A DNA stretch of 52,887 nucleotides from an uncultured Prevotella sp. (GCA_900553285.1 USCX01000002.1:1-52887); one strand, 5' to 3'. Numbered from the stretch's first letter, positions 26,329 through 35,476 are shown. A program made the numbers and translations. The notes: generated by a model not told the origin, from the sequence alone.

Positions 26329-27920
26329 TTCTTTTTGAGCTTCGTGGCGCTCATTTCGTCTTCTTCCCTCATATCGATTTCCTCATTCTGCGCATTGAGA
26401 AAGCGATATTCGAGAAAGGCTAATTTCTGGTCTGCTATAATTTTCACCCCCCGGCCATACTTCATCTGCCACCGATACTTCATCGAGAGGAGGCCCTGGT
26501 TGATGTATGCGGCCACATAAGGGTGCACGTGAAGACGGATTTTCCGGATAGCAAGCTGATTGACTAATGTATCTATCTTGCTTTCCAAGATGTCAGTAAA
26601 GAGAATGCTCGATTTGATCTTGCCGGTCCCACAACACGTGGGGCAGGTCTCTTCCACATTCACATCCATCGCCGGACGTACTCGCTGGCGCGTGATCTGC
26701 ATCAGGCCGAACTTACTCAACGGAAGGATGTTGTGACGCGCACGGTCCTTCTGCATGTTCTGACACATACGCTCATATAGTTTCTGGCGGTTTTCGGCCT
26801 TGTCCATGTCGATAAAATCGACCACGATAATGCCCCCCATGTCACGCAGACGCAACTGGCGGGCAAGCTCGTCGGCGGCACCGAGATTCACGTCGAGCGC
26901 ATTCATCTCTTGTGTTTCTTGGGCCTTCGAACGATTTCCGCTGTTCACATCGACAACATGCAGCGCCTCCGTATGCTCAATAATCAAGTATGCTCCATGT
27001 TTATAGGTAACTGTCTTGCCGAAAGACGACTTTATTTGCTTCGTTATGGAGAAGTTATCGAAAATAGGCACAGAACCCTTATAGAGCTTGACAATGTGGT
27101 GACGATCGGGAGCGATTAGAGCCACGTAGTCACGAACTTCCTCATATACGGCCTTGTCGTTGATGTAGATATTCTCGTAAGACGGATTAAACAAATCGCG
27201 GAGCAAAGCTACGGTGCGGCTGGTCTCCTCATACACACATTGTGGCGTTTTTGTACTTTGCTGGACTGCGGCCATCATGTCCTCAAAGCGCTTTACGAGG
27301 ATTTTGAGTTCGGCATCAAGCTCCGCCACTCGCTTATTTTCTGCTACCGTTCGGATTATGACCCCGAAATTACGAGGTTTTATGCTAAGAATGAGCTGTT
27401 TGAGGCGCGTACGTTCCTCTTCGTTCTTTATCTTTGACGAAACCGAGACCTTATCATTAAACGGAATGAGGACCAGGTAACGTCCTGCAAACGACAATTC
27501 GCATGTAAGGCGCGGCCCTTTTGTCGAAATCGGTTCTTTTGTGATTTGCACAAGAACGTCCTGACCGACTTTGAGGGTGTTTTGGATACTTCCCTCCCGC
27601 GACAGTTCCGGCTGCATATTCGCCTTGCCTATCGGGTAGAGGTGTTTGCGGTCGCTCCTTACCTGCTTGATATACTTTTCAAAGGCATTGAACTGCCCAC
27701 CCAAATCCAGATAATGCAAGAATGCGTCGCGCTCGTAACCTACATTGACAAAACATGCATTCAGCCCGGTCATGATCTTTTTGACTTTGGCCAAATAGAT
27801 ATTGCCCACGGCATAAGACTCCGTGCGTCCTTCTTGCTGAAACTCCACAAGTTTTTTATCTTCCAGCAAGGCAATGGAAATCTTGTCCTTCTGTACGTCT
27901 ACGACTACTTCACTTACCAT
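26325..27920 (-). CDS. rng: Ribonuclease G/E family endoribonuclease
   Basis: RNase E/G family protein of 531 residues: no long C-terminal scaffold, so RNase G-like. S1-type RNA-binding region at about 38-125 (GNIYLAKVKKIMTGLNACFV). Catalytic magnesium aspartates in VVDVNSG and VVDFIDMD, and the Zn-link motif CPTCCGTG used for dimerisation. Cytosolic single-strand RNA cleavage for 16S rRNA maturation and mRNA decay is the family role. The small basic protein and the HU gene lie just upstream on the same strand, an order I know from other Bacteroidales. Confidence 0.94.
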   Translation of the reverse strand: MVSEVVVDVQKDKISIALLEDKKLVEFQQEGRTESYAVGNIYLAKVKKIMTGLNACFVNVGYERDAFLHYLDLGGQFNAFEKYIKQVRSDRKHLYPIGKANMQPELSREGSIQNTLKVGQDVLVQITKEPISTKGPRLTCELSFAGRYLVLIPFNDKVSVSSKIKNEEERTRLKQLILSIKPRNFGVIIRTVAENKRVAELDAELKILVKRFEDMMAAVQQSTKTPQCVYEETSRTVALLRDLFNPSYENIYINDKAVYEEVRDYVALIAPDRHHIVKLYKGSVPIFDNFSITKQIKSSFGKTVTYKHGAYLIIEHTEALHVVDVNSGNRSKAQETQEMNALDVNLGAADELARQLRLRDMGGIIVVDFIDMDKAENRQKLYERMCQNMQKDRARHNILPLSKFGLMQITRQRVRPAMDVNVEETCPTCCGTGKIKSSILFTDILESKIDTLVNQLAIRKIRLHVHPYVAAYINQGLLSMKYRWQMKYGRGVKIIADQKLAFLEYRFLNAQNEEIDMREEDEMSATKLKKN

Positions 27921-28021
27921 TCTTTATCAATTGGAGAAGGGTCTTTTAAATTAAGAACAAACCTGAACGCCATGTTGAGACCACCCAAGTTTGTTCCTAA
28001 TCCGTCACGACACAAATAAAG

Positions 28022-28111
28022 TTACTTACTCTTGTGTCTGTTTTTTCTCAATCTTTTTTTACGCTTATGCGTCGACATCTTGTGTCTTTTTTTCTTCTTT
28101 CCGCTTGGCAT
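28022..28111 (-). CDS. 29-residue basic protein, AURKAIP1/COX24 (mS38)-like
   Basis: A very short gene: MPSGKKKKRHKMSTHKRKKR followed by LRKNRHKSK, 29 residues with 18 Lys/Arg/His. It matches the COX24/AURKAIP1-type C-terminal motif annotated in Bacteroidota and related to mitochondrial ribosomal protein mS38, so a small-subunit ribosomal protein near the decoding centre is likely (inference from family knowledge). It lies between the HU gene (13 bases upstream) and rng (101 bases downstream). Confidence 0.8.
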   Translation of the reverse strand: MPSGKKKKRHKMSTHKRKKRLRKNRHKSK

Positions 28112-28124
28112 TGTGCTTAATTTT

Positions 28125-28409
28125 TTAGTTAGTATGTTTCTTGACTGACTCAATAAATGTTTTTGCCGGTTTGAACGCAGGAACGAGATGTTCGGGAATA
28201 ATGATGGTCGTATTCCGGGAGATATTGCGTGCCGTTTTTTGAGCGCGCTTTTTCAGTATGAAACTTCCGAATCCACGGAGATACACGTTTTCTTCATTAG
28301 CTAGGTTCTCTTTCACCGAATCCATAAACGCCTCAACCGTGACCAGCACCGTCGACTTGTCAATTCCTGTTTTCTGTGAAATCTGCGCTACAATTTCCGC
28401 CTTTGTCAT
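28125..28409 (-). CDS. HU/IHF-type DNA-binding protein
   Basis: Histone-like protein of 94 residues. The ATG at 28409 (MTKAEIVAQISQKTGIDKST) is the family start; the frame is open further upstream but those codons lie across the promoter. The core is complete: helical dimerisation region 1-45, GFGSFILKKRAQKTARNI and the DNA-binding arm (ARNISRNTTIIIPEHLVPAF). Binds and bends DNA as a dimer. A 12-bp perfect inverted repeat abuts its -7 element, suggesting regulation. Confidence 0.93.
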   Translation of the reverse strand: MTKAEIVAQISQKTGIDKSTVLVTVEAFMDSVKENLANEENVYLRGFGSFILKKRAQKTARNISRNTTIIIPEHLVPAFKPAKTFIESVKKHTN

Positions 28410-28458
28410 AAATAATACAGTAAAGGTTGTTACACTTTTTGCACTGATTAAATCGATG

Positions 28459-28509
28459 CAAAGATACAACTTTTCACTCATTTACAGCAGTAAACGTAGT
28501 GAAAAGTTG
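28459..28509 (-). promoter_or_regulatory. HU promoter -7 element with abutting 12-bp inverted repeat
   Basis: TATCTTTG (28466-28459) is the -7 match. Directly upstream is a perfect inverted repeat, CAACTTTTCACT at 28467-28478 and its complement at 28498-28509. The 19-base loop holds a second 5-bp repeat (28481-28485 with 28490-28494). It could be an operator occupying the -33 region, or the terminator of rpiB. Confidence 0.5.
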
Positions 28510-28529
28510 CACCTCGGCACCAGAAATTC

Positions 28530-28979
28530 TCAGCAAATCGGGATTTTCTTCACCCGTTCGATGTGCCGGCCTCCTTCAAAAGCCGTATCAAAGAATTGCT
28601 TCATGATTTCCTGAGCCGTTGACACATCAATATACCTTCCAGGCATGACAAGAACATTTGCATCATTATGCAAACGGGACATCTTCGCCAACTCTGGTGC
28701 CCAACAGAGTGCGGCACGGACGTGAGGATGCTTGTTCAGGGTCATGCTGATACCTTCCCCGGAACCGCAAATGGCAATCCCATAGTCACATTCACCACTT
28801 TCCATTCCGCGCGCCAACGCATGTCCGAAATCCGGATAGTCACATCGCTCAGCAGAAAAACAGCCGTAGTCATGAAAAGTGTATCCCATGGATTGAAGAA
28901 TGTCCTTCACGGCACATTTTAATTCATATCCTGCATGGTCGCTGGCAAGACCGATGGCTTTTTTATTATCTATAACCAT
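28530..28979 (-). CDS. rpiB: Ribose-5-phosphate isomerase B
   Basis: RpiB, 149 residues, converts ribose-5-phosphate to ribulose-5-phosphate in the non-oxidative pentose-phosphate pathway. ASDHAGYELK (12-21), CGSGEGISM with the catalytic Cys71 (71-79), and RLHNDANVLVMPGR are intact. Start and tkt stop share a base, so the two enzymes of one pathway are coupled. Confidence 0.95.
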   Translation of the reverse strand: MVIDNKKAIGLASDHAGYELKCAVKDILQSMGYTFHDYGCFSAERCDYPDFGHALARGMESGECDYGIAICGSGEGISMTLNKHPHVRAALCWAPELAKMSRLHNDANVLVMPGRYIDVSTAQEIMKQFFDTAFEGGRHIERVKKIPIC

Positions 28980-31003
28980 TATACTTCTCCTAAAAAGCTG
29001 AGTATGTCGTTATATACGAACTCAGGAGTGAAACCTAACTTTTCATCAAGAACAGGGAACGGCGCAGAATAACCAAAGCTATCGAATGAATGGATACGCC
29101 CGTTTTCTCCGACCAATCCTTTCAACGTGACAGCCAATCCTGCGGTTAATCCATATTTTTTCACGCCTGATGGCAGGATTTTCTCTTGATATTCTTTGCT
29201 CTGCCGACGGAACAGACCTTCGGACGGGCAGCTCACCACACGTATGGCGTGGCCTGCCTGCCGCAACATAGCCGCAGCATCGACCAAAGTGGACACTTCC
29301 GACCCGGAGCCGATGAGAATGACTTCCGGATTCGGGTCATCCATTACGCAATATGCACCCCTTTCGGCTTGTGAATAATCCGTGCCTGCGGGGAGGTCCT
29401 TAACCGCCTGACGGCTGAAAATCAAGGCAGTGGGTGTACTCATATTCTCCATCGCCATCTTCCAGCATGTTGTAACGGCATGCACATCCGCCGGACGAAG
29501 GACACGAACCGAATCCTTACCGCTATGATTTTGCAGTTTTTCCATCAAACGTATTTGGGCTTCATGCTCGACCGGCTCGTGTGTAGGCCCATCCTCACCT
29601 ACGCGAAACGCATCATGCGTCCAGATGAATTTCACGGGAAGTTCCATAAGAGCCGCCATGCGGATGGCGGGCTTCATATAATCGGAGAATACAAAGAATG
29701 TCCCCATGGCCGTAATAACTCCTCCATGGAGGGCCATGCCGATACAGAGACATGCCATCGTCAATTCCGACACACCTGCTTGGAGGAAGCGTCCGGTAAA
29801 GTCACCTCGCTGTATGACATGTGTGTGTGCCAGAAAGCCGTCTGTCTTGTCCGAATTGCAAAGGTCGGCCGACGAACAAATCATGTTCTCTACGTAGCCA
29901 GAAAGCATCGACAAGCAGACAGAAGATCCGTTACGCGTGGGGCTGTTTGCTTTCTGTTTGATCTCATCCCACGGCAATTCGGGCAATTCTCCTTTCCACC
30001 AGTTTTCGAGTTTTTCAGCTTTTTCGGGATGACTTACAGCCCATTCATTTTCACGCTCACGACGAGTGGCCACCTGCGTACGAAGGTCCGCCATACGTTC
30101 GCGGTACATCTCCTTTACGTCATCATAAATCACGAAAGGATTTTCAGGGTCGCCACCCAGATTCTTAATGGTATTGACATAAGCCTGACCGCCCAAAGGA
30201 GCGCCATGAGTGCCACAGTCGTGCTCATAGCTCGTTCCGTCAGCCCGGCGGCACCCTTTGCCCATTACGCAATGACCAATAATAAGCGTAGGGCGCTCTT
30301 TTTCGTTTTTTGCGGCTTTTAGCGCTTCGCGGATAGCCTCGCAATCATTTCCGTCAATCTCGATGACGCGCCAATTCCACGCCTTGTATTTCAAGGCTGT
30401 ATCTTCACTGTAAACTGTTGCTGTGTCCGTGCTGAGCTGAATTTCATTGGCATCATAAAACATCACCAGATTGTCCAGTCCAAGATGCCCGGCCATGCGT
30501 CCTGCTCCTTGGGATATTTCTTCCTGAACCCCGCCATCGCTGATATAGGCATATATCGTTTCTTCTGCAAAAGAAGAATTACCCGTCGTGGCGGCCATAA
30601 ATTTAGCCGCGATAGCCGCCCCCACGGCATAAGCATGCCCTTGTCCCAAGGGACCGGATGTATTTTCTATTCCGCGCTCCACATTAAGCTCAGGATGCCC
30701 GGGGGTAGGAGAACCCCACTGCCGGAACTGCTTCAACTCATCAATCGAGAATTTGCCAATCAAAGCCAACTGCGCATACAGCATCGGCGACATATGACCG
30801 GGATCCAGAAAAAAGCGGTCTCGGCATTTCCATCGCGGATCATCCGGATCAAAAGTAAGGAATTCAGAGTATAGGACGTTGATAAAATCAGCTCCACCCA
30901 TCGCGCCGCCGGGATGACCAGACTTGGCTCGTTCAACCATTGACGCAGCTAATATGCGGATATTATCAGCTGCACGGTTCATCAGTTCTATTGATTTCCC
31001 CAT
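28979..31003 (-). CDS. tkt: Transketolase
   Basis: Transketolase of 674 residues, full length. Thiamine-diphosphate enzyme moving two-carbon units between sugar phosphates. Motifs: SGHPGGAMGGAD (28-39), GPLGQGHAYAVGAAIA, the ThDP/Mg region SDGGVQEEISQG, and, in the pyrimidine domain, FIWTHDAFRVGEDGPTHEPV. Coupled to rpiB. Confidence 0.96.
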   Translation of the reverse strand: MGKSIELMNRAADNIRILAASMVERAKSGHPGGAMGGADFINVLYSEFLTFDPDDPRWKCRDRFFLDPGHMSPMLYAQLALIGKFSIDELKQFRQWGSPTPGHPELNVERGIENTSGPLGQGHAYAVGAAIAAKFMAATTGNSSFAEETIYAYISDGGVQEEISQGAGRMAGHLGLDNLVMFYDANEIQLSTDTATVYSEDTALKYKAWNWRVIEIDGNDCEAIREALKAAKNEKERPTLIIGHCVMGKGCRRADGTSYEHDCGTHGAPLGGQAYVNTIKNLGGDPENPFVIYDDVKEMYRERMADLRTQVATRRERENEWAVSHPEKAEKLENWWKGELPELPWDEIKQKANSPTRNGSSVCLSMLSGYVENMICSSADLCNSDKTDGFLAHTHVIQRGDFTGRFLQAGVSELTMACLCIGMALHGGVITAMGTFFVFSDYMKPAIRMAALMELPVKFIWTHDAFRVGEDGPTHEPVEHEAQIRLMEKLQNHSGKDSVRVLRPADVHAVTTCWKMAMENMSTPTALIFSRQAVKDLPAGTDYSQAERGAYCVMDDPNPEVILIGSGSEVSTLVDAAAMLRQAGHAIRVVSCPSEGLFRRQSKEYQEKILPSGVKKYGLTAGLAVTLKGLVGENGRIHSFDSFGYSAPFPVLDEKLGFTPEFVYNDILSFLGEV

Positions 31004-31182
31004 TAGGATGTCAAGTTATTGTCACAAACGGACAAAGTGAATTGTTTGTATGCAGTTATAAGTATTTCCTTCTTCAAACGATTAACACGCGTTTTCTCAA
31101 ATTGTGCAAAGCTCACTGTCACGCTTCTTGACAATCACACTAAGCCCGCACATTCAAACACTTCAAGAGCATTTATTGTCCG

Positions 31183-31190
31183 CAAATTTA
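31183..31190 (-). promoter_or_regulatory. Predicted -7 promoter element of tkt-rpiB
   Basis: TAAATTTG on the minus strand, about 180 bases upstream of the tkt ATG; a TTTG is present but only 14 bases further upstream. Confidence 0.35.
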
Positions 31191-31469
31191 CGAAAACTCA
31201 TACACAAACGCGATATTTTGTCTGTTTTTTTCGTTATTCACTTAGTAAGGGCGTTCTTTTACCGTCTTGGGCGGAAACCCACACATATATAATATATGCG
31301 TCAGTTTCCGACACTAACGCATAGTCCCACCTTATAGAAATCATACGACGCTATCACCTGTATGCCGCCTCGTACGTTACTCTTCAATCTACTTGTTGTA
31401 ACATAAACCGTATTATGTTTAATATGTAGTGTTGAAAGTATTTATGGCGACGATTAGGCTACTTATAAA

Positions 31470-31477
31470 TAATTTTG
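31470..31477 (+). promoter_or_regulatory. Predicted -7 promoter element of the glycan islet
   Basis: TAATTTTG, 25 bases upstream of the ATG at 31503. Confidence 0.4.
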
Positions 31478-31502
31478 TAGAAATTAAAGGACACATATAC
31501 GG

Positions 31503-31919
31503 ATGTACCAGACCTTAGATAACGACGAGTTTCTGATTCATTTTGCAGAACATACTGACCAACGCGGCACATTGACGTTGACTGGAAATACTCAACTCCC
31601 TTTCGACATTCAGCGGGTATTTTGGATACATCACACGCCCCAAGGCATATCCCGGGGCGCTCATGCCCATCGCACGTGCGCAGAAGTCATTGTGCCAGTT
31701 GCCGGTTCTTTTGACGTGGATCTGATATTTCAAAATGGTCAAAGACGAACGTATAATCTCCGTTCGCCCCACACAGGATTACTCATTCCCCCTATGTGTT
31801 GGTGCGAATTACATCATTTCACGGCACAAACCGTATGCCTATGTCTTGCCTCGGAATCATACGACCCCGACGGATATATCAACGACTTAAAAGCCTTTCT
31901 TGCTGAATGCGCGCACTAA
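31503..31919 (+). CDS. FdtA/WxcM-like sugar 3,4-ketoisomerase
   Basis: Small cupin of 138 residues resembling FdtA/QdtA, dTDP-4-oxo-6-deoxyglucose 3,4-ketoisomerases. The signature RGAHAH is at 51-56 (active-site His), within a jelly-roll fold (EVIVPVAGSFDVDLIFQNG; LLIPPMCWCELHHFT). It would make the 3-oxo sugar that the aminotransferase two genes on converts to a 3-amino sugar. Overlaps the next gene by 13 bases. RmlA/RmlB for the precursor are not in the window. Whether the product is Fuc3N- or Qui3N-type cannot be told. Confidence 0.85.
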   Translation: MYQTLDNDEFLIHFAEHTDQRGTLTLTGNTQLPFDIQRVFWIHHTPQGISRGAHAHRTCAEVIVPVAGSFDVDLIFQNGQRRTYNLRSPHTGLLIPPMCWCELHHFTAQTVCLCLASESYDPDGYINDLKAFLAECAH

Positions 31920-32866
31920 GGTATTCCTCCACATGGACAGAAGAATGGAACGAATCTGTTGCCCATTCTCGAAATGGGACGTTCCTGTTTCTACGTTCAT
32001 ATATGGACTATCATCAAGACAGGTTCAGCGACTGTTCGCTGGGTTTTATCGACGCGCACGACAGATTATCAGCCGTTTTTCCCGCTAATTTTGATCAATC
32101 CACCCAGACTGTCTGGTCTCATCAAGGCCTCACCTACGGTGGCCTATTAACCCTACCCTCCGTCCGCTACGACGCCATCGAGAACATATTCAGCCTATTA
32201 ATTGACTACTACAAGCAGGCCGGTGCCGCACGCATCGTATACAAGAGAATCCCATATATATATAATGTGTATCCCTCTGATGAAGATTTGTATATTTTCA
32301 GCAGGCTGAAAGCTCAATTATACACACGCGCCATTTCATCTGCAATCGACTTGCGCTGCCCTTTACCGATGTCGGCCAGACGAATCCGAGGATATAAAAA
32401 AGCCAAACGGGCCGGTTTCATCGTGAAAACGGCCTCCGGGGACATCTCACAAACTCTCCCTTTTTTCTGGGACGTCCTGACCGAAACGCTTGTCACGCGC
32501 CACCATACACGTCCCGTGCACACACTCAGTGAAATGCAGCTACTCATTTCCAGACACCCACAGCATATCAAGCTGGTCACCGTTGAGGATGTAAACGGCC
32601 AAGTTGTCGGCGGCACCCTACTTTTCGTAACCGCAAGAGTCATTCATGCACAATACATAGCAGCCAACGAATACGGCCGGAAAAACGGCGCACTCGACCT
32701 GCTCTTCACCGAACTTGTCCCCCAAAGCCATGACGAGGCCTGCTACTTCGATTTCGGCATCTCAACAGAACAAGGCGGTACCATACTCAACGAGGGGCTC
32801 ATCACTCAAAAACAAGAATTCGGCGGACGCGCTGTCTGTTACGATTCATACATCATCCCACTTTAA
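31907..32866 (+). CDS. GNAT/FemAB-like acyltransferase
   Basis: 319 residues, no signal peptide. The C-terminal half looks like a GNAT/FemAB-type acyltransferase (RRIRGYKKAKRAGFIVKTAS; VGGTLLFVTARVIHAQYIAA; then LDLLFTELVPQSHDEACYFD). The N-terminal half matches the first of two GNAT folds. Set between an FdtA-like and an FdtB-like gene in overlapping frames, it is the best candidate for N-acylating the amino sugar (inference). The usual FdtC/QdtC is a left-handed beta-helix enzyme, which this is not. Confidence 0.75.
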   Translation: MRALRYSSTWTEEWNESVAHSRNGTFLFLRSYMDYHQDRFSDCSLGFIDAHDRLSAVFPANFDQSTQTVWSHQGLTYGGLLTLPSVRYDAIENIFSLLIDYYKQAGAARIVYKRIPYIYNVYPSDEDLYIFSRLKAQLYTRAISSAIDLRCPLPMSARRIRGYKKAKRAGFIVKTASGDISQTLPFFWDVLTETLVTRHHTRPVHTLSEMQLLISRHPQHIKLVTVEDVNGQVVGGTLLFVTARVIHAQYIAANEYGRKNGALDLLFTELVPQSHDEACYFDFGISTEQGGTILNEGLITQKQEFGGRAVCYDSYIIPL

Positions 32867-32876
32867 CCACAAGCCC

Positions 32877-33995
32877 ATGCGCATTCCATACATCGACATG
32901 CAAAAAGTAACCGCTCTATACGAGCCGGAAATCAGCCGGGCCGCCATGCGCACCATTGCCTCCGGCTGCTATATTAACGGCCCGGAAAGAGCACGATTTG
33001 AGCGGGACTTCGCGCAATTTTGCGGCACAGACTACTGCATTGGAGTCGGGAACGGCTTGGAGGCGTTGACACTCATTCTGAAAGCGATGAAACAACTCTA
33101 TGGCTGGGACAGCAGGGCTGAGATTGTCGTTCCGGCATTCACTTTCATTGCTTCTGCCCAAGCCGTTACGGCCGCCGGGCTGACGCTCACAATGGCTGAC
33201 GTCTGTCATGACGCCCCGACTCTTGACCCTGCATCCACCATACGCGCGCTCACTCCCCACAGTAAGGCCATCCTCGCTGTACACCTTTACGGATATGCCT
33301 GCGACATGGATGCCATGCGGACCATCGCAGACACTCATGGGCTGAAACTGATTGAGGACGCCGCACAAGCACACGGGGCGTTCTTCAACGGGAAAAGGGC
33401 CGGCGCCTTAGGCGATGCGGCGGGCTTCAGCTTCTATCCGGGCAAGAACTTGGGCGCGCTGGGCGACGGCGGGGCGATAACAACAAACGACGCCACGTTG
33501 GCCCGACGCATACGTGCCTTGGCAAATTATGGGGCAGAAAAAAAATACGAACATCTCTGGTTGGGCATGAACAGCCGTCTCGACGAAATACAGGCCAGCA
33601 TGCTCTCCGTCAAACTTCCGCGTCTGGATGCAGACAACGCTCTCCGCAGGAAAGTGGCAGACTATTATACCACGCATATCCGCACCACTGATGAGGTACA
33701 GACCATGCACAGTTTCTCACCTGAACGCTGCGTCCACCACATCTATCCCATACGATGCAAACATCGGGACCACATGCAACGGTACCTGTCAGCACGGGGC
33801 ATACAGACCCTCATCCACTATCCGCTTCCCATACATAAGCAGCCGGCTTACGAGGCCTATGCCGACCAGACCTACCCCCATGCAGAAAGCTGGGCAACCC
33901 AGGAACTCAGCCTCCCCATCAGCCCCATACAGCCGCTTGAGCATACGCAATATATTGTCGAACAAATAAATCAATATAAGTATGAAAACTATTGA
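32877..33995 (+). CDS. DegT/DnrJ/EryC1 sugar aminotransferase (FdtB-like)
   Basis: PLP-dependent nucleotide-sugar aminotransferase of 372 residues. Start at 32877 (MRIPYIDMQKVTALYEPEI), 10 bases after the previous gene; longer in-frame starts lie inside that gene. Motifs: GVGNGLEAL (56-64), EDAAQAHGA (160-168), and the PLP lysine K190 in FSFYPGKNLGALGDGG. With the FdtA-like isomerase it fits synthesis of a dTDP-3-amino-3,6-dideoxyhexose. The end overlaps the glycosyltransferase by 14 bases. Confidence 0.9.
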   Translation: MRIPYIDMQKVTALYEPEISRAAMRTIASGCYINGPERARFERDFAQFCGTDYCIGVGNGLEALTLILKAMKQLYGWDSRAEIVVPAFTFIASAQAVTAAGLTLTMADVCHDAPTLDPASTIRALTPHSKAILAVHLYGYACDMDAMRTIADTHGLKLIEDAAQAHGAFFNGKRAGALGDAAGFSFYPGKNLGALGDGGAITTNDATLARRIRALANYGAEKKYEHLWLGMNSRLDEIQASMLSVKLPRLDADNALRRKVADYYTTHIRTTDEVQTMHSFSPERCVHHIYPIRCKHRDHMQRYLSARGIQTLIHYPLPIHKQPAYEAYADQTYPHAESWATQELSLPISPIQPLEHTQYIVEQINQYKYENY

Positions 33996-34791
33996 CATAC
34001 TGATATGTACGCTAAACAAGGGTATCGTTCGCATAAGCGATATCCTGATGCCACCCCGTGAGGAAATACACTACATCGTCTCTTTCCAATACACCGACGA
34101 GCGTTATTTGGATCTCATCCCGACCGTCCTGGAAACACGCGACGACGTTTCTTTTTACAAAATGAACGGGCAAGGGCTCTCATGCAACCGTAACAACGCA
34201 TTGGAAAAAGCCACACACGATCTGGTCATGTTTGCCGATGACGACACACGCCTGCTGCCCGACGCTTATGAGCAAATCATCAAGGTTTTCAACGAAAACG
34301 ATATCGATGTGGCTTTCTTCCAAGCTGCAACCTATACGGGGAAACCGCTGAAAGACTATCCCGACACGCCTTTCGCTTACGACCGGCGCACAACACCCCC
34401 CTATTCTATTTCTGCCATCGAGATGGTCTGCCGCCGGATGGCCATCCAAGGCGTCATCCGCTTCGACGAGCGGTTCGGCCTGGGCACGCAATTTCTGACT
34501 TGCGGTGAAGAAGAAATCTGGTTGGAAGACGCATTGCGCGCCGGATTGAAAATGAAATACTTCCCAGTGCGCACCGTGGAGACATCCACCATGCTAAAAA
34601 AGAAAATGGTCTATGTCGACGCCGGCGTACAACGCAGCCGGGGCGCCATGACCTACTACCGCATGGGGCACAAGGCATGGGCAGCCTGCGCCAAGTTTGC
34701 GCTACGCTCCTCCCTGTCCGGCATGTGCCATTTCTGGCCAATGATGCACCACTTGGCAGAAGGCATCCGATATATGCAGCGCACGAAATAG
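33982..34791 (+). CDS. GT2-family glycosyltransferase
   Basis: 269-residue family 2 (GT-A fold) glycosyltransferase. The N-terminal nucleotide-binding strand IDILICT is followed by a DXD-type metal site ADDD at 85-88, then FDERFGLGT and GEEEIWLEDAL, a late acidic motif typical of GT2. No membrane helices except a weak C-terminal hydrophobic patch. By position it probably transfers the amino sugar made by the upstream genes. Overlap with the aminotransferase indicates one operon. Confidence 0.87.
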   Translation: MKTIDILICTLNKGIVRISDILMPPREEIHYIVSFQYTDERYLDLIPTVLETRDDVSFYKMNGQGLSCNRNNALEKATHDLVMFADDDTRLLPDAYEQIIKVFNENDIDVAFFQAATYTGKPLKDYPDTPFAYDRRTTPPYSISAIEMVCRRMAIQGVIRFDERFGLGTQFLTCGEEEIWLEDALRAGLKMKYFPVRTVETSTMLKKKMVYVDAGVQRSRGAMTYYRMGHKAWAACAKFALRSSLSGMCHFWPMMHHLAEGIRYMQRTK

Positions 34792-34876
34792 CCCCCTTTT
34801 ATCGCAAAACAACCGTATAAGCCTTAGGAAAACGTCGTGCGCAGTTTGCCTGGCAACAGAATTTACCTTGCGAGCC

Positions 34877-35476
34877 ATGAAATTCATCTTACAGGCCATG
34901 ACATCCCTTTACCCCCCTTCGGCGCCGACTATCGAAGCCCTGAAAGAAAAGGTCGGACTGTGCCTGTTCCGCAAGAAGACCCTTCTTGTGCAGGCCCACT
35001 GTCACGCTCCCATGGCCTATTTTATCGAAAAAGGAATAACACGTTCATTCTGGGTGGTCGACGGAGAAGAAATCACTACGTCGTTTTCCACAGAAGGCAG
35101 CATCGTGTTCAGCATGGACGCCTTATACTACAACCAAACAAGCGAAGAATACGTAGAGGCGCTGGAAGATGTGACGGCGTACCGTATCAGCCTCACCGCA
35201 CTGCGCGAGCTATTCCGAACCAACATTGAGCTGGCCAATTGGGGACGCATCATCCATCAAAACGAATACAGAAGACTACATCGTTCACACAAAGAGCGAC
35301 TTACGCTTCCAGCAAGAGAGCGTTACTTAAACTTCACCAAGCAGTTTCCGGACGTGAGTCGTCGCGTCAATCTGGGCTACATCGCGTCTTATCTCGGCAT
35401 CACGCCATCCACACTCAGCCGCCTACGCGCCGAACTCGTTGCGGGAAATCACCCCAAAGCCCCTTCCGGGAAATAA
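34877..35476 (+). CDS. Crp/Fnr-family transcription regulator
   Basis: 199 residues from the ATG at 34877. N-terminal cyclic-nucleotide-binding-like beta-barrel (about 15-120: YFIEKGITRSFWVVDGEEIT, a pattern common in Bacteroidota Crp-like proteins) and a C-terminal Crp-type helix-turn-helix (NLGYIASYLGITPSTLSRLR). No Cys cluster for an Fe-S centre, so not FNR-like; the ligand is unknown. It sits between the glycosyltransferase and an acyltransferase and may regulate either. Confidence 0.88.
   Translation: MKFILQAMTSLYPPSAPTIEALKEKVGLCLFRKKTLLVQAHCHAPMAYFIEKGITRSFWVVDGEEITTSFSTEGSIVFSMDALYYNQTSEEYVEALEDVTAYRISLTALRELFRTNIELANWGRIIHQNEYRRLHRSHKERLTLPARERYLNFTKQFPDVSRRVNLGYIASYLGITPSTLSRLRAELVAGNHPKAPSGK

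Larger units (their letters stand above)
31004..31502. other. Divergent intergenic region, about 500 bases
   Basis: No gene is supported. It holds the predicted tkt promoter (31183-31190, minus), an A/T-rich middle, a hairpin with TATGCGT/ACGCATA arms (31295-31301 with 31317-31323), and the predicted promoter of the glycan islet (31470-31477, plus). Base composition is visibly lower in GC than flanking genes. Confidence 0.5.

Noticed and set aside
34868..34876. TTG start for the Crp/Fnr gene
   Set aside because: The ATG at 34877 gives the usual family N-terminus and is only nine bases downstream.
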